From Verrucomicrobiales bacterium (lineage in GTDB: Bacteria; Verrucomicrobiota; Verrucomicrobiia; Verrucomicrobiales; DEV007), in NCBI GenBank assembly GCA_030730365.1, contig JANQVJ010000040.1, forward strand, positions 85,155 to 149,154: a DNA stretch of 64,000 nucleotides, in the 5' to 3' direction. The notes under the pieces are model-generated. The model saw only the letters and a list, made by a program, of their open reading frames with translations, did no database searches and was not told where the DNA came from. A program made the position numbers and the translations under genes. This document shows positions 52,032 through 62,764 of this stretch, piece after piece; position 1 is the first letter of the stretch, and each line of letters starts with the position of its first letter.

Positions 52032-54482
52032 ATGGAAATTTCCGATGAAAAACGCCGCGAGATCGAGACCCTCAAAGAGGAGATCCTGAACCACCTCGTC
52101 CGCGACCAGGCCCATGACGCCGAGACTGCTACCCGGGGCGACTGGTGGCGTGCCGTCAGTCTCACCGCTCGCGGGCGCATGATGGAGCTCGCCTGCGACG
52201 TTCGCAAAACCCGGAATCTGCGCAACGTAAAACGCGCTTATTACCTTTCTCTCGAATACCTCATGGGACGTCTCCTCGTGAACAACCTGGTCAACCTCCT
52301 CATGCTCGATGAGTGCCGCATCGCTCTCGCCGAACTGGGTCAGGACCTCGAGGATATTGTCGAAGAAGGGCCCGATCTTGGGCTCGGCAATGGCGGCCTC
52401 GGTCGACTCGCGGCCTGCTTCATGGACTCGCTTGCGACCCTCGATTACCCTGCGGTCGGTTACGGGATCAACTACGAGTTCGGGCTTTTCCGGCAGAAAT
52501 TCATCGACGGGCAGCAGGCTGAGTCGCCCGACGAGTGGCGTCGTTTCGGGAGCCCGTGGCAGATCTGCCGGCCCGAGTATGCGGTCGAGGTCCCGCTTTT
52601 TGGTCAAGTCGAGATGCAGTTCGACGAGCTCGGGCATGGTCGTCCGGTCTGGACCGGGACGCGCTCCATCCTCGGAGTACCGTGGGATCTCGCGGCGGTC
52701 GGCTACGGCGGGAAGTCGGTGAACTACCTGCGACTCTGGGAGAGCAAGGCCTCGCGCGATTTCGATCTCGATATCTTCAACCGCGGCGGCTACGTCGAGG
52801 CCGTGCGCGAGAAATCGATGAGCGAGTCGGTCTCCAAAGTTCTTTACCCGAACGACTCGACCGAGGCCGGAAAAGAGCTCCGTCTCGTGCAGCAGTATTT
52901 CTTCGTGACCTGCTCATTGCGCGACATCGTGCGCCGCTATCGGACCTACAATGACACCTGGGACAATCTCCCTGACAAGGCCGCGATCCAGCTCAACGAC
53001 ACGCATCCGTCCATCGCCGTGGCTGAGCTGATGCGTCTCCTCGTCGATGATGAGAATGTGGAGTGGGATAAGGCCTGGGGGATCTGTCAGAAGACCTTCG
53101 CCTATACGAATCATACCCTCCTCCCCGAAGCGCTCGAGAAGTGGAGCGTGCCGCTCTTTGAAAGAGTGCTGCCCCGCCATCTCCAGATCATCTACGAGAT
53201 TAACCGCCGTTTCCTCGACGAGCACGTCGCGAAAAAGTGGCCGGGTGATAATAGTAAGCTCGCGGCGATGTCCATCATCGAAGAAGGTTCGCCGAAGATG
53301 ATCCGCATGGCCTACCTCTCCGTCGTCGGCAGTCACACGACCAATGGTGTCGCAGCCCTCCATACCGACCTGCTGAAGCGCCATCTTCTCAAAGATTTCT
53401 ACGAGCTCTTCCCCGGCCGTTTCCAGAACAAGACCAACGGGATTACCCCTCGTCGCTGGCTCAAGGCGTGTAATCTCGAGCTCTCGGCTTTGATCGACCG
53501 CTCCATCGGGACGGAGTGGCCCGCGAATCTTGACCTGCTCCGCGGACTCGAGGCCTTCGCCGATGATCCGTCCTTTCAGGCCGAGTTCATGGCGATCAAA
53601 TTCCGCAACAAGCAGCGTCTCGCCAAGCTCATCGAGAACCGATGTGGCATCACTGTCGATCCGTCGGCACTCTTCGATGTGCAGATCAAGCGGCTCCACG
53701 AGTACAAACGACAGCATCTCAATCTGCTGAACATCCTCATGCAGTATCGACGGCTCCTCCAGAATCCCCAGCTCGATGTCGTGCCGCGCGTGTTTGTCTT
53801 CGGGGCAAAGGCGGCACCCGGCTATGTCCTTGCGAAGGAGATCATTCACGCGATCAACGCGATCGGCGAGGTCATCAATAATGACGAGCGTATCGGCGGA
53901 AAGCTGAAAGTGGCGTTCATCCCGAACTACGGCGTCACCGCCGCCGAGATCATCATCCCGGCAGCGGACCTCTCCGAGCAGATCTCCACGGCGGGCAAAG
54001 AAGCCTCGGGCACAGGGAACATGAAGCTCGCCCTCAACGGCGCGCTCACCATCGGGACTCTTGACGGAGCCAACGTTGAAATTAAGGAAGAGGTGGGCGA
54101 TGAGAACATCTTCATTTTCGGACTCACCGTCGAAGAGGTGGATGGTCTCCTCGCGAATGGTTATTGCTCCGTCGATCAGTATTGGGCCGATGAAGAGTTG
54201 AAGGAAGTGATCGACTGGCTCTGCTCGGCGACCTTCGCGCCGAAGGGATCCTTCGACACGATTCGCCGCAGTCTCCTGGATGGAGGCGATCCATATCTCG
54301 TGCTTGCGGATTTCCGCTCCTATGTCGAGGCACAGGCGCAGGTCGATGAGGCTTACCGCGATCCGCAGCGGTGGGCGAAAATGGCGATTCTCAACACCGC
54401 GCGGGTTGGCAAATTCTCCAGTGACCGCACCATCCACGAGTATGCTCGGGACATTTGGCGGTTGTCACCCGTCCATGTTTAG
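52032..54482 (+). CDS. glgP: Glycogen/starch/alpha-glucan phosphorylase
   Basis: 816 residues (E. coli GlgP 815). Releases glucose-1-phosphate from alpha-1,4-glucans with PLP. Motifs: [127 protein letters not shown], and the PLP-Lys region [28 protein letters not shown]. No glycogen synthesis genes are adjacent. The next gene begins 16 bp downstream. Confidence 0.97.
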   Translation: MEISDEKRREIETLKEEILNHLVRDQAHDAETATRGDWWRAVSLTARGRMMELACDVRKTRNLRNVKRAYYLSLEYLMGRLLVNNLVNLLMLDECRIALAELGQDLEDIVEEGPDLGLGNGGLGRLAACFMDSLATLDYPAVGYGINYEFGLFRQKFIDGQQAESPDEWRRFGSPWQICRPEYAVEVPLFGQVEMQFDELGHGRPVWTGTRSILGVPWDLAAVGYGGKSVNYLRLWESKASRDFDLDIFNRGGYVEAVREKSMSESVSKVLYPNDSTEAGKELRLVQQYFFVTCSLRDIVRRYRTYNDTWDNLPDKAAIQLNDTHPSIAVAELMRLLVDDENVEWDKAWGICQKTFAYTNHTLLPEALEKWSVPLFERVLPRHLQIIYEINRRFLDEHVAKKWPGDNSKLAAMSIIEEGSPKMIRMAYLSVVGSHTTNGVAALHTDLLKRHLLKDFYELFPGRFQNKTNGITPRRWLKACNLELSALIDRSIGTEWPANLDLLRGLEAFADDPSFQAEFMAIKFRNKQRLAKLIENRCGITVDPSALFDVQIKRLHEYKRQHLNLLNILMQYRRLLQNPQLDVVPRVFVFGAKAAPGYVLAKEIIHAINAIGEVINNDERIGGKLKVAFIPNYGVTAAEIIIPAADLSEQISTAGKEASGTGNMKLALNGALTIGTLDGANVEIKEEVGDENIFIFGLTVEEVDGLLANGYCSVDQYWADEELKEVIDWLCSATFAPKGSFDTIRRSLLDGGDPYLVLADFRSYVEAQAQVDEAYRDPQRWAKMAILNTARVGKFSSDRTIHEYARDIWRLSPVHV

Positions 54483-54498
54483 GCGAGCGGTTCTCTGA

Positions 54499-55344
54499 AT
54501 GGACGAACTGGCCGCCAAGCAGGTGCTGCTTGATTTTGAATTGATTACCCTCATCGCGATGGCGCTTGGGGTCGCTTTTTATGTCCTCCTCCGTCGTATG
54601 CGGAGGCAGGGGGAGTCACTCGAGCTGATCGACTACGACATGTTCGACCTCGTCCTCATGTTCTTCCCGGCGATTCTTTTTCTGATGAATCCTATTGTCG
54701 AAGCGGTCATGGCCGCGTCGGGGACCGCGAAGCCGGTCGAGCCGCCGAAGAACGACCTATTAAGCATCTTCGTAAACATCGGCTACTTCGCTTTCGTGGG
54801 GATCATGACCTGCGGCATCATCGAGTGGATCCGCAATCGTCGCGTAGTTGATCTCTTCGGCCTGCGCGAACTCAGTTTCCCTAAGATCGTCGTCATCTCC
54901 ATCCTCGGTGGCGTTGCTTCGCTGCTGATCTGCGCCTGGGCGGTGGGAGAAATCTCCAATTCGTATCTCGAGGGGATCTTTGGCGATCTCAAGGTGCAGG
55001 AGCCCGTGAGGATGTTTCAGGAATCAAAATCCATCGCGCACTTCTCTCTCTCCATTCTCATGGCCTGCATCGCTGCGCCAGTGGTCGAGGAGTTCCTCTT
55101 TCGCGGTTACATGTACGGAACCCTGCGACGGCTCACGAATCCCGTCTTCGCCGCCGTCATCATCGGCGGGCTCTTCGCGGTGGTGCACGGGAATCTCCCC
55201 GCCCTGCTCCCGCTCTGGGTTTTTTCCATCCTCCTCTGTCTCGCCTACGAGTTTACCCGTTGCCTCTGGGTGCCGGTGGGGATGCACGTCTTTTTCAACG
55301 CCGCTAATATCGTCCTGATGCTGATGCCTGAATCGGCGGAATAA
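54499..55344 (+). CDS. CPBP-family intramembrane protease, second copy
   Basis: 281 residues with about seven hydrophobic segments. The CPBP domain has APVVEEFLFRGYMYGTLRRLTNP (EExxxR), GGLFAVVHGNLPALLPLWVF (His) and PVGMHVFFNAANIVLML. Unlike the copy at 19.2 kb it has a periplasmic-type loop rich in Pro/Lys near residue 78. It starts 16 bp after glgP and 7 bp before thiL, so it is probably part of a run of co-transcribed genes. Substrate unknown. Confidence 0.85.
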   Translation: MDELAAKQVLLDFELITLIAMALGVAFYVLLRRMRRQGESLELIDYDMFDLVLMFFPAILFLMNPIVEAVMAASGTAKPVEPPKNDLLSIFVNIGYFAFVGIMTCGIIEWIRNRRVVDLFGLRELSFPKIVVISILGGVASLLICAWAVGEISNSYLEGIFGDLKVQEPVRMFQESKSIAHFSLSILMACIAAPVVEEFLFRGYMYGTLRRLTNPVFAAVIIGGLFAVVHGNLPALLPLWVFSILLCLAYEFTRCLWVPVGMHVFFNAANIVLMLMPESAE

Positions 55345-55351
55345 AATCGCC

Positions 55352-56260
55352 ATGGCCGAAGAACAAATGACGCAGCGACTCGGGGACCTCGGCGAAGAAG
55401 CGGTCGTCGCTCATCTCATCGGCCTTATTCCGCCGGACGCGACTCTCATCGCCGGGCCCGGAGATGACTGCGCTGTTGTCCCGATGAGCAACGGCTTGTG
55501 GCAACTGCTGAAAACGGATTGTCTCGTCGAAGGCGTCCATTTTCTACCCGGGACGGCCCCCTCGCTCGTCGGGCGCAAGGCGATGAACCGGGTCATCAGT
55601 GATATCGCGGCGATGGGCGGCGAACCGCAACACGCCCTCGTCACTCTCACTGTCGATGCAGATCGCGAGCTCGGGGAAGTCGAGGGCTGGTACCGCGGTA
55701 TACTAGAGGCTGCGGGCGCCGCCGGATGCGGCATCGTCGGAGGCGAGACTTCCCGTCTTCCGGAAAAAGGCGCCGTGATCTCCATCGCGATGACCGGTCT
55801 CGTCGCGCCGCAGCATTGTGTCCTCCGCAGCGGCGCTGCCCCCGGCGATATTATTGCCGTGACCGGACGACTCGGCGGATCATTTTCGAGCGGGCGGCAT
55901 CTCACCTTTACCCCCCGGCTGAATGAGGCCCGCTGGCTCGTCGAGCACGCCCGGCCCAGTGCGATGATGGATCTCAGCGATGGGCTCGGATCCGACTTGC
56001 CGCGATTAGCTCGCGCCAGCGGCAGAGGCTACAGGGTCGAGGCATCGAGCGTCCCCTGTTACCCCGGCATCAGCGTCGAGCAGGCCATCAGGGAAGGCGA
56101 GGACTACGAGCTGCTCCTGACCTTTTCCCCGACGTCCTTTTCATCTCTCCTCGGGCGGTGGGAGGCGGTCTTTCACGATACCCCGATCACCGCGATCGGA
56201 GAAATCACCGATGAGACGGCCGAACCGCTCGCGCGCGGGTGGGAGCACTACCGAAAATGA
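55352..56260 (+). CDS. thiL: Thiamine-monophosphate kinase
   Basis: 302 residues. Phosphorylates thiamine monophosphate to the active diphosphate with ATP. Motifs: LGEEAVVAHLIG, GPGDDCAVV, KTDCLVEGVHFLPGTAPSLVGRKAMNRVISDIAAMGGEPQHALVTL, GCGIVGGETSR, VTGRLGGS, ARPSAMMDLSDGLGSDLPRLARAS and GEDYELLLTF. Length fits the family. It overlaps tsaE by 4 bp (ATGA), a placement also seen in other bacteria. Confidence 0.95.
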   Translation: MAEEQMTQRLGDLGEEAVVAHLIGLIPPDATLIAGPGDDCAVVPMSNGLWQLLKTDCLVEGVHFLPGTAPSLVGRKAMNRVISDIAAMGGEPQHALVTLTVDADRELGEVEGWYRGILEAAGAAGCGIVGGETSRLPEKGAVISIAMTGLVAPQHCVLRSGAAPGDIIAVTGRLGGSFSSGRHLTFTPRLNEARWLVEHARPSAMMDLSDGLGSDLPRLARASGRGYRVEASSVPCYPGISVEQAIREGEDYELLLTFSPTSFSSLLGRWEAVFHDTPITAIGEITDETAEPLARGWEHYRK

Positions 56261-56679
56261 GTGAGCCTTTTGCCATCACGACAAATTCCGCCGAAGAGAT
56301 GATCGCCGCGGGGGAGCGGTTCGCCGCGAAATTGCGGGCCGGCGATGTCGTCGCGCTCAATGGTGATCTAGGGGCGGGCAAGACTCATTTTTCCAAAGGA
56401 CTCGTCGCTGGTCTCGGGGCGGACGAGGACGTCACCAGTCCAACCTTTCCCCTTGTGCAGGAGTATCTCTCGGGGCGCATTTCCATTTATCACTTTGATT
56501 TTTACCGGCTCGAATCGACCGCTGAACTTATCTCACTGGGGTGGGATGACTACCTCGACGAAGGCGGAATCATCCTCGCCGAATGGGCCGACAAGTTCCC
56601 CGAAGTCCTCCCTGACACTACGATCCGGCTTGATTTCGTGATCGAAGGGGCCGGCCGCCACAGCGTGAAAATCCGATGA
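56257..56679 (+). CDS. tsaE: tRNA threonylcarbamoyladenosine biosynthesis ATPase TsaE
   Basis: 140 residues from the ATG overlapping thiL (the track adds 6 residues). TsaE is the ATPase that, with TsaB and TsaD, resets the complex making t6A37. P-loop NGDLGAGKTHFSKGL near residue 33, SPTFPLVQEY (switch Thr), YHFDFYRLESTAELISLGWDDYLDEGGIILAEWADK. Overlaps tsaB by 4 bp. The t6A product is the substrate of TcdA, whose gene is at the other end of the window. Confidence 0.95.
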   Translation: MSEPFAITTNSAEEMIAAGERFAAKLRAGDVVALNGDLGAGKTHFSKGLVAGLGADEDVTSPTFPLVQEYLSGRISIYHFDFYRLESTAELISLGWDDYLDEGGIILAEWADKFPEVLPDTTIRLDFVIEGAGRHSVKIR

Positions 56680-57299
56680 TCCTCGCCCTCGAAACATCCA
56701 CCCGGGATGCCTCCCTTGCGGTGCGGGATCGCGCAACGGGCGCCCTCGTCCACGAGTCTGTCTTCACGACCGAGCGAGCGCACAACGCCGTCATCTTCGG
56801 TCCGGTCGAGACGATCGTAAAGGAGTACCGCGACCGCCTCACTGGCATCGTCGTCGGGCTCGGTCCCGGTTCCTATGGTGGGGTCCGTGTCGGCATCGCG
56901 GTGGCAAACGGGCTCAGCATCGCAATGGGACTGCCTCTCGCGGGACGATCCTCGCTCGAGGCGTGGGACACGGAGTCGGATTCCTACCTCGTCATCGGGG
57001 ACGCGCGGCGCGGGACTTTTTTTGTCGCCGAAGTGCTCGATCGTCAGTTGCAGAACGAACCCGCCCTGATCGACGCGGCAGAGATCAACGCTTATCTGGC
57101 GCCTCTGCGCGAGAGAGGGCTGTATCTTTACACGCCCGATCCAAAAGTGACCATGATCCTGCCGGATGCGCGGCTCTCTTTCCCGTCTGCGGCGAGGCTG
57201 GCAGTTCTCTTTGGCGACGGGGATTTTGAGAGCGGGACGGTCGTCCTCGAGCCCCACTATTTGCGAGCGCCTTTTATTACGATGCCAAAGGCGAAGTGA
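56676..57299 (+). CDS. tsaB: tRNA threonylcarbamoyladenosine biosynthesis protein TsaB
   Basis: 207 residues. A partner of TsaD in t6A37 synthesis. Starts MILALETSTRDASLAVRD and has VVGLGPGSYGGVRVGIAVANGLSIAMGLPLAGRSSLEAW, YLVIGDARRGTFFVAEV and LEPHYLRAP at the C-terminus, all typical. Last gene of the CPBP-thiL-tsaE-tsaB run. A 434-bp gap without a clear gene follows. Confidence 0.95.
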   Translation: MILALETSTRDASLAVRDRATGALVHESVFTTERAHNAVIFGPVETIVKEYRDRLTGIVVGLGPGSYGGVRVGIAVANGLSIAMGLPLAGRSSLEAWDTESDSYLVIGDARRGTFFVAEVLDRQLQNEPALIDAAEINAYLAPLRERGLYLYTPDPKVTMILPDARLSFPSAARLAVLFGDGDFESGTVVLEPHYLRAPFITMPKAK

Positions 57300-57733
57300 G
57301 GGGGCGGGGGAACGCCTCGTCGCGGAGAGGAAGGCGACGGCATCGTCGCCTTCGAGGCCCCGACATGCCGCTTGCCCCTAAGCTTCGCTGTCCCGGTATC
57401 GATAGCGCCATACCGGTGGAGCGGCAGACATGACCCCTCGCGCTACTCCATGCACCGATCCTGCCGTGACGGGAAGGAGTCATCCGCGTGAGTGATTTGA
57501 CCCTTTGCGGGCGAGATGTCATATTTTGTTAAATTGGGAACAGTATTGCTATTGATTATCCAGTGGGGAAAAATCAAGTTTCCCGCGCAACTAATTGCCG
57601 GAGGGAGGCCCGTTGCGGGGCGAAGACCTTGAGGAGGAGGTCATTCGGGCGATTCATCGGGTGAAAAACAGGTTTCGCGATTGCGATTTCCCTCGCCTCA
57701 TGCAAGGGGTGACAGATTTTAGCTTTCTGGGAA
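57300..57733. other. Long intergenic region upstream of carB
   Basis: It contains a strong hairpin, GAAGGCGACG-gcat-CGTCGCCTTC (57330-57353), without a T-run, then a weaker CGGTAT..ATACCG pair, and a candidate promoter at 57497-57525. The 200 bases before carB would form its leader. The track ORF 57595-57813 (TTG start) overlaps the carB start and lacks recognisable features; I did not call it. Confidence 0.45.
57497..57525 (+). promoter_or_regulatory. Possible sigma70-type promoter for carB
   Basis: TTGACC (-35, 5 of 6), a 17-bp spacer and CATATT (-10, 4 of 6). It would give an untranslated leader of about 200 nt. Confidence 0.35.
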
Positions 57734-60700
57734 ATGCCGCGAGACACATCGATTCAAAAAATTCTACTGATCGGTTCAGGGCCCATCGTCATCGGACAGG
57801 GTTGCGAGTTTGACTATTCGGGCGTTCAGGCCTGCAAGGCGCTGCGCGAAGAGGGATACTCTGTCATCCTCGTGAACTCGAACCCGGCCACGATCATGAC
57901 CGATCCCGAGTTCGCGGACCGCACCTACATCGAGCCCATCACTGCTGCGGTGGTCGAGAAGATCATCGAAAAGGAAAAGCCCGACGCGCTCCTTCCCACG
58001 CTGGGAGGTCAGACCGCTCTCAACACGGCCATGGAGCTGGTGCGCTCGGGCTTTCTGGAAAAGGCGGGCGTCCGTCTTATCGGTGCGAATGCCGAGGCGA
58101 TCGAGAAAGGGGAGGACAGACTTCTTTTCAAAGAGGCGATGATTCGCATCGGCCTCGACATGCCACACTCGGGCGTCGCCCACACCCTCGAGGAAGCGCA
58201 TGCCATTGCCCTTGAGATCGGCTCTTTTCCTCTCATCATCCGTCCGGCCTACACCCTCGGCGGTAGCGGCGGCGGGATCGCCTACAACCGCGAAGAATTC
58301 GAAACCATTGTCGCCCGCGGGCTCGATCTTTCCCCCGTGACCGAAGTCCTCGTCGAGGAATCGCTCCTCGGATGGAAGGAATATGAGATGGAGGTCATGC
58401 GCGACAAGGCCGACAACTGCGTCATCATCTGCTCGATCGAGAACCTCGATCCCATGGGCGTGCACACGGGTGACTCTATCACCGTGGCCCCGGCGCAGAC
58501 CCTGACAGATCGCGAATACCAGATCATGCGCGACGCCTCTTTTGCCGTTATCCGCGAGATCGGAGTCGAGACGGGGGGGTCAAATATTCAGTTTTCCATC
58601 AATCCGGACAACGGTCGTATGATCGTCATCGAGATGAACCCGCGTGTCTCGCGCAGCTCGGCCCTCGCCTCGAAAGCGACCGGATTCCCCATCGCGAAGA
58701 TCGCCGCCAAGCTCGCGGTCGGCTACACCCTCGACGAGATCCGCAACGACATCACCCGCGAGACCCCGGCGAGCTTCGAGCCCACGATCGATTATGTGGT
58801 GACGAAGTTGCCGCGCTTCACCTTCGAGAAATTCCCGGGCGCCAACGAGACGCTCACCACGCAGATGAAGTCGGTTGGTGAAGCCATGGCGATCGGCCGG
58901 ACTTTCAAGGAGAGCCTGCAAAAGGCTCTGCGTAGTCTTGAGATCAAACGCTTCGGTCTCATCGGAGACGGCGCCGACGTCCAAGTAGACGACGAGACCC
59001 TCACCACCAAGCTCAGTGTGCCGAACGCCGAGCGCATTTTCTACCTCGCCCAGGCCTTCGCGCGCGGGTGGGAAATCGAGAAGGTCTTTTCTCTCACGAA
59101 GATCGACCGCTGGTTCCTGCGTCAGATCGAGGAGATCGTGAAAGAGCAGCAGCAACTCGCCTCCACGGACCTCCGCAAGGCGAAGAAACTCGGCTTTTCC
59201 GATCGCCAAATCGCGATTTCCAAAGGCATCACCGAGGCTGCGGTCCGTGCCGAACGCAAGGCAGCCGGAGTCATCCCGACCTACCGCCTCGTCGACACCT
59301 GTGCGGCGGAGTTCGAGGCCTTCACGCCCTACTACTATTCCACCTACGGAATCGAGGACGAAGTCCGCGAGAGTGATCGCAAGAAGGTCATCATCCTCGG
59401 TGGCGGTCCGAACCGCATCGGGCAGGGGATCGAGTTTGATTACTGCTGTGTCCACGCCAGCTTCGCGCTGCGCGAACTCGGCTTCGAGACGATCATGGTC
59501 AACTCGAATCCCGAGACCGTCTCAACCGACTACGACACTTCGGATAAACTTTATTTCGAGCCTCTCACCCTCGAAGATGTGCTCAACATCTACGAACGTG
59601 AGAATCACGATGACCAGGTCCTCGGGGTCATCGTGCAGTTCGGCGGCCAGACCCCGCTGAACCTCGCCAAAGGCCTTGAGGAAAACGGCGTCCGTATCAT
59701 CGGCACCTCGCCCAAGAGCATCGAGCTCGCCGAGGACCGCAAAATGTTCGCCAAACTTCTCGATGACCTCGGTCTGCACCAGGCCCCCAGTGGCACCGCG
59801 ACCTGCCTTGAAGAGGCCCTCGCCATCACCGCGGTGATCGGCTACCCCAGCCTGGTGCGTCCGAGTTTCGTCCTCGGCGGTCGCGCCATGCAGATCGTTT
59901 ACAGCGACGCCGAGCTGACCCATTACATGCGGAACGCAGTCGATGCCACGCCCGACCGTCCCGTTCTCGTCGATCGCTTCCTCGAAGACGCGACCGAGGT
60001 CGATGTCGATTGCATCAGTGACGGCGAGACCACCGTGATCGGTGCAATCATGGAGCACATCGAGGAAGCCGGGATCCACTCGGGCGACTCGGCCTGTGTC
60101 ATCCCGCCCTTCTCTCTCAGTGCCGCGATGCAGGATCGCATCCGCGACGCTGCCAAGAAACTCGCCGTTGCCCTCGAGGTGCGCGGACTCATGAACATGC
60201 AGCTCGCCGTGAAAGGCGACGACCTCTATGTCATCGAGGTCAATCCTCGCGCCAGCCGCACCGCGCCTTTCGTCAGCAAGGCTATCGGCGTGCCGCTTCC
60301 GAAACTTGCCGCCAAGATCATGGCCGGGAAGACTCTCAAAGAACTCGGATTCACCGAGGAAGTGCATCCGGCCCATTACAGCGTGAAGGAGGCGGTTTTC
60401 CCCTTTAGCAAGTTCACCGGCGTCGACATCATCCTCGGCCCCGAGATGAAGAGCACCGGCGAAGTCATGGGCATCGACGCGGACTTCGGACTCGCCTTTG
60501 CCAAGAGCCAGATGGCCGCCGGAGGAACGCTCCCGACTCAGGGTAATGTTTTCATCAGTGTCAAAGAAACCGATAGGCCCAACGTCGTCCGTCTCGCGAG
60601 AGGATACGCCGAACTGGGCTTTACGATCTTTGCGACGAGTGGAACCGGCAGCGAGATCAGCGCTGCCGGCATCGAGGTGAACATTCTCCCCAAGCTCGCG

Positions 60701-60940
60701 AGTGGCCAGCGACCCAACGTCATCGACCTGATGAAAAATGAAGACATGGCGCTCATCATCAACACTCCCAGCGGCAAAAACCCGCGGGCCGACGAGGTCA
60801 AGATCCGCACCGCCGCGATGCAGAACCGCATCCCCATCATGACGACCCTGCGCGGCGCCGACGCCGCCTTGCGAGCGATCAAGTCCTTGCAGGGTAGTAA
60901 AGTGGAAGTGCGGGCGTTGCAGGAGTATCACTCGATCTGA
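57734..60940 (+). CDS. carB: Carbamoyl-phosphate synthase large subunit
   Basis: 1068 residues, standard length. Makes carbamoyl phosphate for pyrimidine and arginine synthesis from bicarbonate, ammonia and two ATP. Two homologous ATP-grasp halves are seen ([23 protein letters not shown] and [22 protein letters not shown]). [61 protein letters not shown] and [18 protein letters not shown] follow. The C-terminal MGS-like allosteric domain includes [15 protein letters not shown] and [13 protein letters not shown]. carA is not in the window, so the subunit genes are separated. Confidence 0.98.
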   Translation: MPRDTSIQKILLIGSGPIVIGQGCEFDYSGVQACKALREEGYSVILVNSNPATIMTDPEFADRTYIEPITAAVVEKIIEKEKPDALLPTLGGQTALNTAMELVRSGFLEKAGVRLIGANAEAIEKGEDRLLFKEAMIRIGLDMPHSGVAHTLEEAHAIALEIGSFPLIIRPAYTLGGSGGGIAYNREEFETIVARGLDLSPVTEVLVEESLLGWKEYEMEVMRDKADNCVIICSIENLDPMGVHTGDSITVAPAQTLTDREYQIMRDASFAVIREIGVETGGSNIQFSINPDNGRMIVIEMNPRVSRSSALASKATGFPIAKIAAKLAVGYTLDEIRNDITRETPASFEPTIDYVVTKLPRFTFEKFPGANETLTTQMKSVGEAMAIGRTFKESLQKALRSLEIKRFGLIGDGADVQVDDETLTTKLSVPNAERIFYLAQAFARGWEIEKVFSLTKIDRWFLRQIEEIVKEQQQLASTDLRKAKKLGFSDRQIAISKGITEAAVRAERKAAGVIPTYRLVDTCAAEFEAFTPYYYSTYGIEDEVRESDRKKVIILGGGPNRIGQGIEFDYCCVHASFALRELGFETIMVNSNPETVSTDYDTSDKLYFEPLTLEDVLNIYERENHDDQVLGVIVQFGGQTPLNLAKGLEENGVRIIGTSPKSIELAEDRKMFAKLLDDLGLHQAPSGTATCLEEALAITAVIGYPSLVRPSFVLGGRAMQIVYSDAELTHYMRNAVDATPDRPVLVDRFLEDATEVDVDCISDGETTVIGAIMEHIEEAGIHSGDSACVIPPFSLSAAMQDRIRDAAKKLAVALEVRGLMNMQLAVKGDDLYVIEVNPRASRTAPFVSKAIGVPLPKLAAKIMAGKTLKELGFTEEVHPAHYSVKEAVFPFSKFTGVDIILGPEMKSTGEVMGIDADFGLAFAKSQMAAGGTLPTQGNVFISVKETDRPNVVRLARGYAELGFTIFATSGTGSEISAAGIEVNILPKLASGQRPNVIDLMKNEDMALIINTPSGKNPRADEVKIRTAAMQNRIPIMTTLRGADAALRAIKSLQGSKVEVRALQEYHSI

Positions 60941-61026
60941 GGGGCGGTCGGTTTGCCGTAAAAGAGGAATTTTTCAGGAAGAAGATTTTTCCCCTTGGAT
61001 TCTGCCTTTTGCGGCGTAGGGTAAAT

Positions 61027-61464
61027 GTGTTCAAACGATTACTTATGTTTTGCGATCAAAGCGAATCTGAAGACGGGAGGTGGTCGGGGCTCGAGGGCTT
61101 CGAAGAGGTGACGTCGTCAGGCTCATCCGGACACCGCGGTGTTACACCTCATCCGGCAGAATCGGCCGAATCTGTTAAAGAGGGTGCGTCCGGGACGGCC
61201 CACGCCCTCATCCATCGTGGCTACGAGCGCGAGTTGATTCAGAGCGTTTGGGAATTTGCCGAAATCGTCCCGGGAAATGATCCCGAGATCTGGCGCAAGG
61301 ATGAGTTCGGTGACTGGATTTACCGCTTCGATTACGGACGTCGCTCGTCCGAACTCGGCTGGGAGATTTTCGATCCCGGTGTCGGTCGCCACGCCCAGGG
61401 CGTCTACGCGATGCGACCGATGCAGTGGCAGAGCTACATCCGCCAATACGAGACCTTCGCTTGA
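61027..61464 (+). CDS. HNH-nuclease-derived protein lacking the catalytic His pair
   Basis: 145 residues from a GTG at 61027 preceded by AGGGT (a TTG at 61009 and an ATG at 61045 are alternatives). The C-terminal 65 residues contain NDPEIWRKDEFGDWIYRFDYGRRSSELGWEIF, which follows the start of a common HNH-endonuclease module (DPxxWRKDxxGxWIxxxxYGxxxSxxGWEIDHI). The expected DH..N..H residues are missing: the chain continues DPGVGRHAQGVYAMRPMQWQSYI. The N-terminal part is Ser/Gly/Glu-rich and probably disordered. I infer a non-catalytic binding role. Confidence 0.6.
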   Translation: MFKRLLMFCDQSESEDGRWSGLEGFEEVTSSGSSGHRGVTPHPAESAESVKEGASGTAHALIHRGYERELIQSVWEFAEIVPGNDPEIWRKDEFGDWIYRFDYGRRSSELGWEIFDPGVGRHAQGVYAMRPMQWQSYIRQYETFA

Positions 61465-61581
61465 GCGAATTGCTCCGCACTGCCTCCGCGACCGACAGAC
61501 TGCTGGGCCGACGGGGGAATGTTGGTAAATTCCGCTACGGAAGGGATTGCCCTCTGAAGCTTTCTCGCCCGGCATCGTTCC

Positions 61582-62646
61582 TCACCTTCGACCCGGCAGG
61601 GGAGGCGGCAGCCGCCTTGTCGGCGGGAGAGGCGGGGGGAGGAGTTTTCCCGGGGTGATCTTCCCGGAGAGCACGAGCGGATCCTGCCGGCTCAGGGTGC
61701 GGACGATTTCCCGCAGTTCGGTGATGCGCATTTCCCGCGCGGGATCGGACCCGAGACGCTGCCGCTTCTGCTTTTGATAGGCGAGCTCGGTCGCTTCGTG
61801 GAGGAGTCGTTTACGCTTCAAGACAAGTCCGAAGCCCTTTGAGAATCCGCTCAGACTGCTGCGGGTGCGGAAGGTCGCAGCGTCGAGGGCTTGCTCTGCA
61901 CAGAGGACACCGCGGGCGACTTCATCGGAAAGATGGATGCGGATCCAGCGGTTCTCATGGCGCAAGCAAACGACGATCATGGCGATGAACCAGATCATCC
62001 CGATCATGACGCCGAGAACGGCGTAGAGAAGATAGTGACCGCCTAGGGTGGCGAAATAATTGTGGAGGGCGTGGGTGAACATGGCAAGCCCGAGCCCCGT
62101 CGCGGGCCAGAGGAACTTCATTAGCGGGCTCGCCGAGAATTTTCCCAGCGCGAGTCCGACACCAAAAAGTCCGGTGAAAAGAGCATGGAGCATCCCAAAG
62201 ATAAAAGCGCGCAGGAAGAAAAGGAAGATGAGGCTGCCTGCATCAGGCTGACTCGAGAAGTAGAAGATATTTTCCACCGCCGAGAAGCCGAAACCGACCA
62301 TGGTGCCGTAAATGAGACCATCGAGGACCGAGTCGATTTCATCCCGATAACGACGGAAGAGGATGATCAGCCCCAGCCCCTTGAAAATCTCTTCAGTGAG
62401 CGGCGCGAGAAAGCTCGCCGCGTAGAGTTCGCCCATCAGAGAAATCTCACCGCCCTCTCCCGGAGTGGCTCCGAAGACGGTTTGGGCAATGAGGGCGAAG
62501 AAGATCGATGGAACCGCACCCCAGAGAAAAGCGGCGAGCATCAGGGACAAGGGCTCCTTTTCCCAGCGATCAATCCGCCAGACGATGAGGGCGTAGACCG
62601 CCATGGGAATAATGCCGAGAAAGACCGAGGCGAGAAGAAGATCCAT
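61582..62646 (-). CDS. PrsW-family intramembrane metalloprotease
   Basis: 354 residues with about eight hydrophobic segments in the first 230. The PrsW motifs are present: LTEEIFKGLGLIILF (EExxK), GFGFSAVENIFYF (ExxxY/F) and MFTHALHNYFATLGG (His). In B. subtilis PrsW starts cleavage of the anti-sigma factor RsiW; no sigma/anti-sigma pair is adjacent here. Residues about 235-354 form a cytosolic basic tail ending in Pro-rich PPPLPPTRRLPPPLPGRR. Convergent with the HNH-like gene. Confidence 0.85.
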   Translation of the reverse strand: MDLLLASVFLGIIPMAVYALIVWRIDRWEKEPLSLMLAAFLWGAVPSIFFALIAQTVFGATPGEGGEISLMGELYAASFLAPLTEEIFKGLGLIILFRRYRDEIDSVLDGLIYGTMVGFGFSAVENIFYFSSQPDAGSLIFLFFLRAFIFGMLHALFTGLFGVGLALGKFSASPLMKFLWPATGLGLAMFTHALHNYFATLGGHYLLYAVLGVMIGMIWFIAMIVVCLRHENRWIRIHLSDEVARGVLCAEQALDAATFRTRSSLSGFSKGFGLVLKRKRLLHEATELAYQKQKRQRLGSDPAREMRITELREIVRTLSRQDPLVLSGKITPGKLLPPPLPPTRRLPPPLPGRR

Positions 62647-62701
62647 TTAGGGTTGAGGCTAAGGTCGGGCTTCACGGAAGGCGATGGCTTTACCTGGCAC
62701 G

Positions 62702-62733
62702 AAAAAAGGCGGCCTGTGGGGACCGCCTTTTCG
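62702..62733 (-). terminator. Rho-independent terminator after nrdA
   Basis: On the minus strand the stem AAAAGGCGG / CCGCCTTTT encloses a 10-nt loop and runs into six T, 30 bp downstream of the nrdA stop. The plus strand also has a T-run at its end, but only the minus-strand gene lies upstream. Confidence 0.75.
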
Positions 62734-62764
62734 GAAGGACTAAATAACCATTTTTAAACCCGGA

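Noticed and set aside
52914-54437. 507-residue minus-strand ORF
   Set aside because: Antisense to glgP, no recognisable domain.
57595-57813. TTG-start ORF upstream of carB
   Set aside because: It overlaps the carB start in another frame and its second half is a shadow of carB; the first half alone has no recognisable feature.
59522-60931. 469-residue minus-strand ORF
   Set aside because: Antisense to carB, His/Asp/Gly-rich shadow.
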